DNA of 64,000 bases from assembly GCA_963840975.1 (NCBI GenBank), contig CAWJBC010000016.1, forward strand, positions 124,001 through 188,000, read 5' to 3'. Of the stretch, positions 1-8,776 are shown piece after piece (position 1 is the first letter of the stretch; every line of letters starts with the position of its first letter). This DNA comes from JAADJA01 sp963840975 (lineage in GTDB: Bacteria > Bacteroidota > Bacteroidia > Bacteroidales > JAADJA01). Made by a program: the position numbers and the translations under genes. Under the pieces are notes generated by a model. That model was given only the letters and a program-made list of their open reading frames with translations. It did no database searches and had not been told where the DNA came from.

Positions 1-1
1 A

Positions 2-277
2 AATCCTACTTTTGAAGATGTTTATGCCTACCCCAATCCTGTACCTTCGGGATATAGCGGACCCATTGCGATTACGGGACTTGTGAATCAGGCGAATGTA
101 AAAATTACTGATGTAAGTGGAACCTTGATCTTCAGCGGAAAAGCGGAGGGCGGTCAGGCTATCTGGAATGGAACAAATTTCAGCGGGCGAAAAGCACAAT
201 CAGGCGTTTACCTGGTCTTTCTGGCAAATGATGATGGTTCAGAAAAATTAGTTACCAAGATACTTTTTATCAACTGA
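2..277 (+). CDS. porZ: C-terminal end of a PorZ-like type IX secretion protein (partial)
   Basis: The reading frame is open from the first complete codon and ends in TGA, so about 91 C-terminal residues are present and the rest lies outside the window. The residues run from a YPNPV motif through a small beta-sandwich to 'GVYLVFLANDDGSEKLVTK', the pattern of a T9SS-type C-terminal domain. PorZ is a beta-propeller surface component of the T9SS attachment complex, and in many Bacteroidota its gene lies directly before recO, as here. The stop codon overlaps the recO start (ATGA), implying translational coupling. The PorZ name rests on this tail and on the neighbour; another secreted propeller protein is possible. 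Confidence 0.7.
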   Translation, partial: NPTFEDVYAYPNPVPSGYSGPIAITGLVNQANVKITDVSGTLIFSGKAEGGQAIWNGTNFSGRKAQSGVYLVFLANDDGSEKLVTKILFIN

Positions 278-996
278 TGCTTCATCAAACGAGGGGTATT
301 GTTTTTCACAGGGTCAAATATTCTGAGACCAGCCTGATCGTCAAAATTTATACTGAACAATTCGGTTTGCAATCCTATATGATTCGGGGGATGAGGAGTA
401 AAAAATCCCTTGTCAAACCAGCCCTTTTACAGCCTTTAACGCTTGTGGAAATAGTGGTTTATCACAAAGAAAACAATGATCTTCAACATCTTAAAGAAAT
501 AAAAATCAATTATCCCTTTCAAACTATCCCTTTCGACCTGCGCAAAAGTTCGGTTATTCTTTTCCTGAATGAAGTGCTTTATAATGTCATTCGTGAACAG
601 GAATCAAATAGCAGTTTGTTCGATTTTCTTTATAATTCAATAGTTTCGCTCGATAAAATGGAAAATGGAATCGCAGGTTTTCACCTCTGTTTTCTGATGC
701 AATTGACAAAATACCTGGGTTTTTCCCCCAAGAGAAACTTCGACGAAGAAAATTCTGTTTTCGATCTTCAGGAAGGAGTATTTAAGCATCAGCCAATCTC
801 ATCTGAATTGACCATCCCAATGCCTGTGAGTGAATATTTTGCAAAATTGATCGGACCCGAAAATATGCCGGAAATTATTCCTCCACGATATCGGTCAACC
901 TTGCTAGATTACCTTATTCGGTATTACAAGATCCATATACCGGGAATCAAAGAAATCAAATCGCACGCAATCTTGCATAGGGTTTTGAAGGACTGA
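277..996 (+). CDS. recO: DNA repair protein RecO
   Basis: This 239-residue protein matches RecO in length and layout: an N-terminal OB fold beginning 'MLHQTRGIVFHRVKYSETSLIVKIYT', shown here only in part as 'RGIVFHRVKYSETSL', followed by a helical C-terminal part. RecO works with RecR to load RecA onto SSB-coated single-stranded DNA in recombinational repair. No CxxC zinc-finger pair is visible in the C-terminal half, so this is a zinc-less version. The start overlaps the stop of the upstream PorZ-like gene by one base. Its own stop directly abuts the stop of the convergent methyltransferase gene, leaving no spacer. Confidence 0.93.
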   Translation: MLHQTRGIVFHRVKYSETSLIVKIYTEQFGLQSYMIRGMRSKKSLVKPALLQPLTLVEIVVYHKENNDLQHLKEIKINYPFQTIPFDLRKSSVILFLNEVLYNVIREQESNSSLFDFLYNSIVSLDKMENGIAGFHLCFLMQLTKYLGFSPKRNFDEENSVFDLQEGVFKHQPISSELTIPMPVSEYFAKLIGPENMPEIIPPRYRSTLLDYLIRYYKIHIPGIKEIKSHAILHRVLKD

Positions 997-1857
997 TTAC
1001 CCCTTGTGGTATTCCCAATCCTTAATTTCTTCAAAATCTTTGCACCCTTCCAATACCGACGGATGCCTCAGAACGGACTCAACGCTAACCTCCGGAATAT
1101 ATTGATCGGCACAGCCATTCCTGACAAAGATAAAATTGAATCCCAGTTCATTTGAACCGACCAACCTGTACCCTTTTCGTTTGGCAAGACTGGTCATGGC
1201 AACAGGTGACGCGCCATGATATAAAGGATGCTTACCCGGATAGGAATATTTTGGATCATAGGGAACAACGATATTGTTCATCCCGAATTCGTTATGCGTT
1301 TCGATGATAACAACCTGAGGACTGATGACATCAATCGCATCCCAAATCCAATAATCATTTCCGTCAATGTCAATGGAGAGAAGTCCGATTTCTCCTTCAA
1401 TTCCTGAATTTTTTATGATGTCATTTATATTTTCACAAGTTACCCGTGCATTTACAAATTTTGGTTTATAGTACCAGGGATGGGGATATTTGCTAAAGAA
1501 TTTTTTTCCTCTTTTAATACTTTTTGGATTTCCATCAATAAAAAGTCCATGCCAGCCAAAATTGAAATATAGGTTGGCGGAGTTACTGTTTATTCCATCA
1601 TCTGAACCTATTTCAACAAATACTTTATGTTCCATTCCGATTATTGAGAACAGGAACAGTAATTTTCCATCCTCCTCAAACTGAGAAAAAACCCTGAATC
1701 CGGTGCCGGAAATAGAAGGAACTTCATTTTTCCTGAGAGAATCCTGATAATAATGGAAAAGCTGTCGCTGAGTGATTTGCGTTGACGGTTGAAATCTGTT
1801 TCTGATTTTAAATATTAAAAAATGGTCTTTTAAAAAATGTCTTATTATCTGTTTCAT
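997..1857 (-). CDS. FkbM-type SAM-dependent methyltransferase-like protein
   Basis: A 286-residue cytoplasmic protein without a signal peptide. Residues 80-99 (FVEIGSDDGINSNSANLYFN) look like the glycine-rich SAM-binding motif I, and residues 161-175 (SIDIDGNDYWIWDAI) match the acidic motif typical of FkbM-related methyltransferases. FkbM proteins usually O-methylate sugars or polyketides; the substrate here cannot be read from the sequence. The gene stands alone, convergent with recO and divergent from nothing recognisable: upstream lies a nested palindromic repeat. A role in surface glycan modification is possible but is inference only. Confidence 0.65.
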   Translation of the reverse strand: MKQIIRHFLKDHFLIFKIRNRFQPSTQITQRQLFHYYQDSLRKNEVPSISGTGFRVFSQFEEDGKLLFLFSIIGMEHKVFVEIGSDDGINSNSANLYFNFGWHGLFIDGNPKSIKRGKKFFSKYPHPWYYKPKFVNARVTCENINDIIKNSGIEGEIGLLSIDIDGNDYWIWDAIDVISPQVVIIETHNEFGMNNIVVPYDPKYSYPGKHPLYHGASPVAMTSLAKRKGYRLVGSNELGFNFIFVRNGCADQYIPEVSVESVLRHPSVLEGCKDFEEIKDWEYHKG

Positions 1858-1966
1858 CTCTTATAAATTTGAGAACAATTAACCCCGAGAATTATTTTTT
1901 TTCGTGCATTCTTTCACTTATTGTTTGTGCCTGAACCTGAATGAATTGAATAAATTCATGAAAATG

Positions 1967-2101
1967 TTGAGTCCACTCCGAAAAGTGATTTATCGTCATT
2001 GCGAGCGCAGTGAAGCAATCTTTTGTTATTGGAAATCAACAGATTGCTTCGGGCTTCGCCCTCGCAATGCCGTCCTGTTTGTCTTTTCGGAGTGGACTCA
2101 A
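1967..2101. repeat. Nested palindromic (MITE-like) repeat element
   Basis: Perfect 19-bp terminal inverted repeats (ttgagtccactccgaaaag at 1967-1985 and its complement at 2083-2101) enclose a second palindrome. The inner arms are cattgcgag (1997-2005) with gaagcaatc (2012-2020), answered by gattgcttc (2042-2050) and ctcgcaatg (2061-2069). Translation of the inner part gives the well-known spurious 'HCERSEAI' peptide seen across databases, a sign of a widespread dispersed repeat rather than a gene. It lies immediately downstream of the repaired lipB end (2105) and upstream of the methyltransferase gene. Confidence 0.8.
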
Positions 2102-2165
2102 TATTCATGTTTCGTTTATCTGATCCCAATCGTTGAAACTGAGTTCGAAAACCTCCTCAAATGAT

Positions 2166-2834
2166 TTAAGCAGGTTTTGTTTTACCTCTCTTGACATCCA
2201 TCTCCTTTCCGGTTTCATTTTGCATTGATGTCACTCCTTTATCGGTAAACCCGCATGGATTGATGTAACTGTAATAACCGAGATTGGTGTTCACATTAAA
2301 GGCGAAACCGTGCATGGTTACAGCCCGGCTTACCTTAACTCCGATCGCACAAATCTTGCGGGTTTTGCCTGGTTTATCTACATCCAGCCAGACGCCGGTA
2401 GCTCCGGGCAAGCGTTCACCTGAAACAGAATAATTTTTAAGGGTGAGAATAATCGCTTCCTCAATGTTATGGACATATTTTTTAACACCCATCCCAAAAG
2501 TCTCAAGGTCAAAAATCGGATATCCTACGATCTGCCCCGGACCATGATAGGTGATGTCGCCACCCCTGTCAATTTTAAAGAACTCAGCACCTTTGGCTTT
2601 TAAAATTGTTTCGCTCACCAGCAAATTATTCTCCTTTCCACTTTTCCCGATAGTATAAACATGGGGATGCTCACACAAAAGGAAATAGCTTTTATTTTCT
2701 GCCCGTTCAATGGGAGATACATCATGTTTGATCTGCTTTCTTTCCTGCACATCGGCTAATAACTTTTTCTGAATTTCCCATGCCTCAGCAAATCCGATCA
2801 ATCCTAAATCCCTGTATAAAATTTCTCTTTTCAC
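2166..2834 (-). CDS. lipB: Octanoyltransferase LipB (C-terminus frameshifted)
   Basis: LipB moves the octanoyl group from acyl carrier protein to lipoyl-dependent enzymes, the first step of lipoate assembly. Visible signatures are GGDITYHGPGQIVGYP, the catalytic lysine in KICAIGVKVS and the catalytic cysteine in INPCGFTDKGVTS. The open frame of 222 residues ends in a non-homologous 'MDVKRGKTKPA'. Deleting one base near 2191 (aa to a on the coding strand) restores 'VKQNLLKSFEEVF', the expected C-terminal helix, and moves the stop to 2105-2107. The lesion is therefore a single +1 insertion, which could be a sequencing error. lipA lies 46 bp upstream on the same strand, so the two likely form an operon. 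Confidence 0.92.
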   Translation of the reverse strand: MKREILYRDLGLIGFAEAWEIQKKLLADVQERKQIKHDVSPIERAENKSYFLLCEHPHVYTIGKSGKENNLLVSETILKAKGAEFFKIDRGGDITYHGPGQIVGYPIFDLETFGMGVKKYVHNIEEAIILTLKNYSVSGERLPGATGVWLDVDKPGKTRKICAIGVKVSRAVTMHGFAFNVNTNLGYYSYINPCGFTDKGVTSMQNETGKEMDVKRGKTKPA

Positions 2835-2880
2835 AAATTATTGATAAATTCTCAAAGGAGCCTACTTCTAAAACCAAACC

Positions 2881-3732
2881 CTAATGAACATGTTTCTCGG
2901 CATGATACGATGATCTTACCAGCGGGCTGCTTTCAAAATACCTGAAGCCCTTTTGCATTCCTAATATCCTGTATCTTTCAAACTGTTCCGGAGTAATAAA
3001 TTCTTTTACTGCCAAATGCCGGGGTGTCGGCTGAAGGTATTGACCTATCGTGAAAACTTCAACACCCAACGCCCGAACATCATCAAGGGTTTCCATTATT
3101 TCTTGTTCTGTCTCTCCCAAGCCCAACATGATACCTGTTTTAGATCTGATTCCAGACCTGGCAATAAATTCAAGAACCTTTAAACTTGTTTCATAACGCG
3201 CCTTAGTTCTTAAAATTGGCGTGATCCGTTTTACTGTTTCAAGATTGTGAGAAATCACTTCGGGACGGGCATTGATAATTTTTTGAATGAATTCGAAATT
3301 TCCATCAAAATCCGGAATTAATGTTTCGATGGTAGTTGCCGGATTCAACTCCTTCACTTTTTGAATTGTCAACGCCCATATATCTGATCCTCCATCCGCC
3401 AGGTCATCCCTGTCAACGGAAGTGATCACAACATGCTTAACACCCATAAGTTTTACCGATTCAGCCACCCGTTCCGGTTCATTCCAGTCAGCCGGTAAAG
3501 GTTTCCCTGTTTTTACGTTACAAAACTTACACGAACGGGTACAAATATCACCCAGTATCATCAGGGTAGCGGTTCCTCTTCCCCAGCATTCTGCCATATT
3601 GGGGCAATGTCCGCTGGTGCATATAGTATGGAGCTTATATTTTTCAACTATTTCCCTGACACCTAAATATTGCTTCCCGATAGGAACTTTTGTTTTAAGC
3701 CATTTTGGTTTTCGAACCGTAATTTCTCCCAT
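2881..3732 (-). CDS. lipA: Lipoyl synthase
   Basis: Radical-SAM enzyme of 283 residues that inserts two sulfur atoms into protein-bound octanoyl groups. The auxiliary cluster cysteines C38, C43 and C49 lie in CTSGHCPNMAECW, and the radical-SAM cluster cysteines C64, C68 and C71 in CTRSCKFC. The C-terminal 'SSPLVRSSYHAEKHV' carries the conserved RSSYHA ending with the serine that ligates the auxiliary cluster. Full length and undamaged. It precedes lipB in the direction of transcription. Confidence 0.96.
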   Translation of the reverse strand: MGEITVRKPKWLKTKVPIGKQYLGVREIVEKYKLHTICTSGHCPNMAECWGRGTATLMILGDICTRSCKFCNVKTGKPLPADWNEPERVAESVKLMGVKHVVITSVDRDDLADGGSDIWALTIQKVKELNPATTIETLIPDFDGNFEFIQKIINARPEVISHNLETVKRITPILRTKARYETSLKVLEFIARSGIRSKTGIMLGLGETEQEIMETLDDVRALGVEVFTIGQYLQPTPRHLAVKEFITPEQFERYRILGMQKGFRYFESSPLVRSSYHAEKHVH

Positions 3733-3874
3733 CTCTTTTCATTTAATATAGCCGTACAAAAATATTAATTTAAATACCCGGACAACTCACATTAAAACAC
3801 TTTTGTCTATAAACCATAAAACAAAGATTATAATTGTTGACATTAAAATTTTTATTAATTTAATCCTAATCAAC

Positions 3875-5141
3875 ATGAAAAAATTTACTTTAATTGTAGC
3901 TCTGTTTATTGCTGCAACAATTGCGTTTTCGCAAACTCCGCTTACGGTTGCGGTTGATTTTACAGCCACCGATACCCAGGGAGTTGAGCATAATTTATTT
4001 GACATTCTTGCAGGAGGTCAATACGTTTGTCTTGACTTTTTCTTTACCACCTGAAGTTCTTGTATAAGCACCGCTCCTATGATAAGCGAGGCTTACGAAC
4101 TGTTTGGTTGCAATACTGCTGATATTTTTATCATGAGTATAAATGATGGAAACACCAATGCGCAATGTATTGTATTTGACCAAACTTATGGAATTCCATT
4201 CCCTTGTATCAGTGGTGTTGAAGGGGGAGGAAATGCCATTAACAACGCTTACGGCATCAATGCTTATCCAACCTACATTTTAATTGCTCCTGACCATCAA
4301 ATCGTTGAGCAGGATATGTGGCCCATATCAAGTACCCAGACTTTTGTCAATTATTTTCAAAGTAATGGATTTGCAGCAAGCTGAGTGCGGCGGAAATGTA
4401 ACCGTAAACTTTATTTCCGATGTAACGGAAGTTTGTGAAATGGGATATAGTCCAATTCACAGATGTATCAGCGGGAAATATCATTAGCTGGAATTGGGTT
4501 TTTGAAGGGGGATCACCCGCCACTTCAACCGAACAAAATCCCACCGTTACTTATAATACCGAAGGCATTTATGATGTATAGCTAACCGTTACGGATGGAG
4601 GAGTTCCCGCTTATGGATTATTTTCATGGTTACATAACAGTTTTCCAATCCACCGGTTATGCTTTTACCATTTAGTGATGTTTGCCTCGACTGGCCGGCA
4701 TTTGAGCTTACAGGAGGATCACCTGCCGGTGGAGTGTATTCAGGTTCCGGCGTGACCAATGGTTGGTTTGATCCTGCGGTTGCAGGTTTAGGAACCCACG
4801 AAATTACTTATACCTACACAGCCTCCAATGGATGCGACAATTCGGCAATGCAATCTGTTTTTGTTGATCCATGCACGGGTATTGATGAATTTGGTGAAGG
4901 AGCAATGAGCATTTTCCCGAATCCATCAACCGGCAAGTTTGAATTAAAACTCTATGAAAACGGACCTGTTGCCATTAGTGTTTTCAATATTTTAGGAAAG
5001 GAAGTTTATCGCAACCAAGTAGTTGCAACCGGAAAGTTAATTCAAACAATCTATTTGGAGAACAACGAAAAGGGTATTTATTTAATTAAAGTCCAAACGG
5101 ATAATGGAAACTATATAAAGAAATTAAAACTGATAGATTAA
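3875..5141 (+). pseudogene. Secreted thioredoxin/redoxin-PKD protein with T9SS tail, multiply disrupted
   Basis: The remains of one secreted protein can be read across three frames. Order: signal peptide from ATG 3875 (MKKFTLIVALFIAATIAF), a redoxin domain (LFDILAGGQYVCLDFFFTT, then GINAYPTYILIAPDH), a PKD-like segment (DIVQFTDVSAGNIISWNWVF) and a T9SS type A sorting domain (IFPNPSTGKFELKLYENG) ending at 5141. Lesions are TGA at 4052-4054, +1 shifts near 4380, 4440, 4620-4630 and 4655, and TAG at 4579-4581. The TGA replaces the first cysteine of the expected CxxC redox motif (TT-TGA-SSC). All frame changes have the same sign. Either this is a decayed gene or the consensus contains insertion errors. 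Confidence 0.8.
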
Positions 5142-5162
5142 AAATGTGCTAACCGCTATATT

Positions 5163-5195
5163 AAACCCCGAAATGTTCAATCCGGGGTTTTTTTT
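5163..5195 (+). terminator. Rho-independent terminator
   Basis: An 8-bp stem (aaaccccg 5163-5170 with cggggttt 5183-5190) closes a 12-nt loop and runs into eight T residues. It sits 20 bp after the stop of the disrupted redoxin gene, showing that this locus was a properly terminated transcription unit. Confidence 0.8.
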
Positions 5196-5416
5196 ATGCT
5201 ATGCTATAGTAGAGTGAACATGTTCAGATCAACATTTTTTTCCTGATTTTTAAGAAAAGATTATTTCGCCTTATCACCTTCTGAAAAAGACATTGAATTT
5301 CCTAAGTTCTGAGTTGTAGTAAAAGTGTATTGTAGTTTGGTGTTATTTTTTTTAAAGAGATGCGCCTTAAAATTTCAAAAAACGAAATTTCAACCTCCAC
5401 TTTTCCAGGTAGAAAC

Positions 5417-6472
5417 CTACGGATTCCTCGATTTGCGAAGCGTAAATCCAAAAGTTGAACCCACTCCCGGTGCACTTCTCACATTCACCGTCTGGTTATG
5501 GGCTTCAATGATATGTTTAACAATTGACAGCCCCAATCCTGAACCGCCCAGTTCGCGAGACCGATTCCGGTCAACACGATAAAACCGTTCGAAGATACGT
5601 GGAAGATGTTTGGGATCAATTCCCAAACCATTGTCGGAAACTTCAACCAATATGTTCTCGTTCATGTCGTAAAGCCCGATTTGTGTGCGTCCATTCTCCT
5701 TCCCGTATTTTATGGAGTTAGTAATGAGATTATTCAAAACCTGCTGGATCATTTCCCGATCGGCTGAAACGAAAAATGATTTGTCGCATCCTTCTTTTAC
5801 ACAAAGTTTGATTTTTTTGCTTGCAGCTCTGATGTCGAGCGACTCAATGGTATCGGTTACCAATTTAAGGATGTCGAATTTGTCTTCAACCAGTGAAAAA
5901 CTTCCCTCCTCCAGATTGGAGATCATTTGCAGGTCGTCCACTATTTCTGCCATTCGGCTTACATTGGTAATTGCTTTTTGTAAAAAACGGGTATTGATAG
6001 AGTCGTCTTTGAGCCCGCCTTCATTAAGGGTTTCGAGGTAGCCCTGGATATTGAAAATAGGCGTTTTTAATTCATGAAAAACATTGCCGAGAAACTCCTT
6101 TCGGTAGCGTTCAAGTTTTTTTTGCTTTTTCTGTTCTTTGGCTGTTTTATCTTTCCACTCTATCACTTCCGACTCGGCAAAGTCAACGATGTCTTTTCGT
6201 ACTTTCTGTCTGGGAATCTTTTCATCCGGTCCTGACTTGGTATCATAAATGGTTTTATAGATCAGTTTGATTTTTCGATAAACAAAATTTTCAGTAATGT
6301 AAAAAAACACTGCAAATGCTGAAAAGAAAATAATGACCGGACTTACCAATATAACATACCAATCCGCTGATCCGGGGAAGATGAGCTTCATCAATATTGA
6401 TAACAACAGGATAAAGCCCGAAACGATTGCTGCTGCAATTCCTGCTAATTGAATGGGAGTAGCATTTTTCAT
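5417..6472 (-). CDS. Sensor histidine kinase (PhoR-like)
   Basis: A 351-residue membrane kinase. Two hydrophobic segments lie at about residues 11-31 and 38-58 with hardly any periplasmic loop, followed by a linker rich in charged residues and a HisKA domain with phospho-acceptor H133 in FHELKTP. The ATPase part shows the N box (NNLITNSIKYG), G1 box (VSDNGLGID), F box (RIFERFYRVD) and G2 box (GGSGLGLSIV). The response regulator gene lies 177 bp upstream on the same strand. With the phosphate transporter, porin and Pho-type operators nearby, phosphate starvation is the most likely signal, but the short sensor region means the input may come through the PhoU-like protein. The PhoR assignment is inference. 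Confidence 0.88.
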   Translation of the reverse strand: MKNATPIQLAGIAAAIVSGFILLLSILMKLIFPGSADWYVILVSPVIIFFSAFAVFFYITENFVYRKIKLIYKTIYDTKSGPDEKIPRQKVRKDIVDFAESEVIEWKDKTAKEQKKQKKLERYRKEFLGNVFHELKTPIFNIQGYLETLNEGGLKDDSINTRFLQKAITNVSRMAEIVDDLQMISNLEEGSFSLVEDKFDILKLVTDTIESLDIRAASKKIKLCVKEGCDKSFFVSADREMIQQVLNNLITNSIKYGKENGRTQIGLYDMNENILVEVSDNGLGIDPKHLPRIFERFYRVDRNRSRELGGSGLGLSIVKHIIEAHNQTVNVRSAPGVGSTFGFTLRKSRNP

Positions 6473-6649
6473 TAAGGCAAAATTACAATTTATTTGCGAG
6501 CCCTGCTTTTAGCAATAGCTAAGCAGCAAAATGTCTGGTGGGTCAATTCCGCTGTAAGCAGAATGTATATCTCATTATTACTTTCAGTCAAATCTGATTT
6601 TTGATATTGCTTGAATGTCATTCGAAACTGAACTTGTTGGAAGGAATGA

Positions 6650-7336
6650 CTATGATTCAATAAATCCGTAACCAACCCCTTTAATGGTTTTGATAAAATC
6701 ACTACCGATTTTTTCGCGAAGTTTACGGATGTGCACATCGAGGGTGCGGTCGCTCACATAAACTTCGTTCCCCCAGATTTTCGCATAGATTTCTTCACGG
6801 GTAAATATTTTACCGGGGTAAGAGCTTAACAAAACAAGTATCTCAAACTCAATTTTAGGAAGATGAATGGAATTACCGCTGATACTGATTTCTCTTTTGT
6901 TCAGATCAATGGTCAAATTGCTGAGATCAATCGTATTTTGATCGGGTTTGATTTTTCCTTTTCGTTTAAGGAGGGCTTTTACCCTTGCTAATAAAACCCG
7001 CGGACGCACCGGTTTGGTAATGTAATCATCAGCCCCAACCTCAAATCCTGCAATTTGGCTGTAATCTTCACCTCTCGCAGTAAGAAAGATGATCAGGGTG
7101 TCCTCAAAATCGGGCGATTCTCTAAGTTCCTTGCACAATTCCACACCATCCATACCGGGCATCATAATATCGAGGATGATCAGGTCCGGTTTGTTTTTAA
7201 ATGCAAAATTCTTTCCGTCTATTCCATTTTGGGCAGTAAAAACAGTATATCCTTCCTTTTCGAAATTATACTTCAGGAATTCGAGGATGTCTTTCTCATC
7301 ATCTACTATGAGAATTTTTTCATTATTTGATTCCAT
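6650..7336 (-). CDS. OmpR/PhoB-family response regulator
   Basis: A 228-residue regulator. The receiver domain has the acidic pair D12-D13, phospho-acceptor D56 in LIILDIMMPGMDG, the threonine in FLTARGEDY and the lysine in YITKPVRPR. The C-terminal winged-helix domain ends in the OmpR signature 'SDRTLDVHIRKLREKIG...IKGVGYGF'. It is transcribed ahead of the kinase gene. A perfect TATCTTTG -7 motif lies on the minus strand at 7352-7345. TTAA repeats 11 bp apart (7385 and 7396) lie further upstream, consistent with, but weaker evidence for, autoregulation. Confidence 0.92.
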   Translation of the reverse strand: MESNNEKILIVDDEKDILEFLKYNFEKEGYTVFTAQNGIDGKNFAFKNKPDLIILDIMMPGMDGVELCKELRESPDFEDTLIIFLTARGEDYSQIAGFEVGADDYITKPVRPRVLLARVKALLKRKGKIKPDQNTIDLSNLTIDLNKREISISGNSIHLPKIEFEILVLLSSYPGKIFTREEIYAKIWGNEVYVSDRTLDVHIRKLREKIGSDFIKTIKGVGYGFIES

Positions 7337-7344
7337 ATCAGAAA

Positions 7345-7352
7345 CAAAGATA
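7345..7352 (-). promoter_or_regulatory. Predicted -7 box for the response regulator gene
   Basis: The minus strand reads TATCTTTG, a full match to the Bacteroidota TAnnTTTG -7 element, nine bases before the start codon at 7336. The leader would thus be almost absent. Confidence 0.5.
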
Positions 7353-7501
7353 TTTCTATTTAAGTTATAAATCCCGATTCAATATTAATTTTTTGTTAAT
7401 CCTATGCTCCAAAAATTAACATTAAGGTAAAATAAACTTAAAAATTATGTTTTGTTCGGGTTGTTACTTTGCATCAAAATTAAAATTAAAAATAAACAAC
7501 T

Positions 7502-8680
7502 ATGAAAATTAAAAAATTAAGTATTCAAATTCTTGCAATGTTTTTTGTTTCGAGTGCAATTCTCCTGAGTTCATGCAGTGATGATGATGACGATAATGAT
7601 GATGATAACAACACTCCTAATAACACGATTACAGCAAACATAACTCAAAATACAACCTGGACCACAGGTAATACATACATACTGGGTGGGCGTATTGCTG
7701 TTGTATCTGGGGTAACACTTACCATACAAAAAGGTGTGATCGTCAAAGGTGAAGCCGGAACAGGGGCTAATGCAACTGCTCTGATTATTGCCAGAGGTGG
7801 AAAACTTATGGCTGAAGGTACAGCCGATCAACCCATTATTTTTACATCAGTTGCTGATGAAATAGTGCCCGGTCAGGTTGCCAGCCCAAATCTTGATCCT
7901 GAGTTGAACGGTCTTTGGGGTGGTTTGCTGATTCTCGGGAATGCACCTATTTCTGCTGATGCTGAAGCTGTTCAGATTGAAGGTATCCCACCTTCAGATC
8001 AAAACGGATTGTATGGTGGAACCAATCCTACTGACAATTCAGGTATACTCCGTTATGTTTCCATACGTCATGGTGGTGCAAACATCGGTGAAGGTAACGA
8101 AATCAATGGTTTGACGCTTGGAGGTGTAGGCTCAGGAACTGTTATTGAATATGTTGAAATCATTGCCAACCAGGATGATGGTATCGAATGGTTTGGAGGG
8201 ACGGTAAATGTTACCAACGCCCTTATCTGGAATACAGGAGATGATGCTGTGGATACCGACCAGTCATGGGGTGGAACACTTGACAATTTTATCGTTGTAA
8301 ACCCGGGAGATGAGTGTTTTGAACTCGATGGTCCCGAAGGAACGATGGAAGATGGTCACATCCTTAAGAATGGTACTGTTTATGCCGGAGATGCTGAAGG
8401 ACTTGCTGATCTGGATGACAATTCCATGGTTGAAATGATGAATATTTATTTCTTTGGTATTGCCGAAGGACAAGATTTTGACCTGGTTCCAGTTGGTTTA
8501 ACTGCTTCAAATCTACAGGCAACTGTTCCGGATGGAACTGCTTTAACCGACTATTTCATTGAAGGTTCAGATGCATTTGTAACATCCGTTGCTTCCGGCA
8601 GCAATACTGTTGGTGCGGATGTTTCAAAATTCGAGACCTGGTCGTGGGCTGCCGTATCCGGTGCGCTCGATGAGTTTTAA
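7502..8680 (+). CDS. Surface lipoprotein with parallel beta-helix fold
   Basis: A 392-residue lipoprotein. The signal peptide ends in a lipobox (AILLSSC), and the mature N-terminus is an acidic run beginning SDDDDDNDDD, which matches the lipoprotein export signal that sends Bacteroidota lipoproteins to the cell surface. The body is rich in the short glycine/valine-turn repeats of a right-handed beta-helix (LTIQKGVIVKGEAGTG, IIARGGKLMAEGTA, NGLWGGLLILG). It is paralogous to the protein at 16542-17894, sharing 'SGILRYVSIRHGGANIGEG'-like and NEINGLTLGGVG segments. A TonB receptor follows after a terminator hairpin, so the pair may act together as in other lipoprotein/TonB-receptor couples. Substrate unknown; phosphate or phosphoester capture is inferred from the neighbourhood. 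Confidence 0.75.
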   Translation: MKIKKLSIQILAMFFVSSAILLSSCSDDDDDNDDDNNTPNNTITANITQNTTWTTGNTYILGGRIAVVSGVTLTIQKGVIVKGEAGTGANATALIIARGGKLMAEGTADQPIIFTSVADEIVPGQVASPNLDPELNGLWGGLLILGNAPISADAEAVQIEGIPPSDQNGLYGGTNPTDNSGILRYVSIRHGGANIGEGNEINGLTLGGVGSGTVIEYVEIIANQDDGIEWFGGTVNVTNALIWNTGDDAVDTDQSWGGTLDNFIVVNPGDECFELDGPEGTMEDGHILKNGTVYAGDAEGLADLDDNSMVEMMNIYFFGIAEGQDFDLVPVGLTASNLQATVPDGTALTDYFIEGSDAFVTSVASGSNTVGADVSKFETWSWAAVSGALDEF

Positions 8681-8712
8681 TCTTAATATACAGATTAGTA
8701 TTTTATAAATAT

Positions 8713-8742
8713 AACACGCAGGGAAAGACCCTGCGTGTTTTA
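8713..8742 (+). terminator. Hairpin terminator or attenuator between lipoprotein and TonB receptor
   Basis: An 11-bp perfect stem (aacacgcaggg 8713-8723, ccctgcgtgtt 8729-8739) with an AAAGA loop is followed by a short T tract. Its position between two genes that probably share a promoter suggests partial termination, giving more lipoprotein than receptor. Confidence 0.7.
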
Positions 8743-8776
8743 GTTATTCTAATAAGTGCAATTATCAATAAATAAT

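Noticed and set aside
1904..2164. An 86-residue open frame between the methyltransferase gene and lipB
   Set aside because: It translates the palindromic repeat (HCERSEAI artefact) and the frameshifted end of lipB; no protein-like pattern of its own.
3787..4005. A 72-residue minus-strand frame opposite the redoxin signal peptide
   Set aside because: Complement of a signal peptide and redoxin domain with clear homology on the plus strand.
4052..4054. UGA read as tryptophan (alternative genetic code)
   Set aside because: Many intact genes in the window end in TGA and use TGG for conserved tryptophans.
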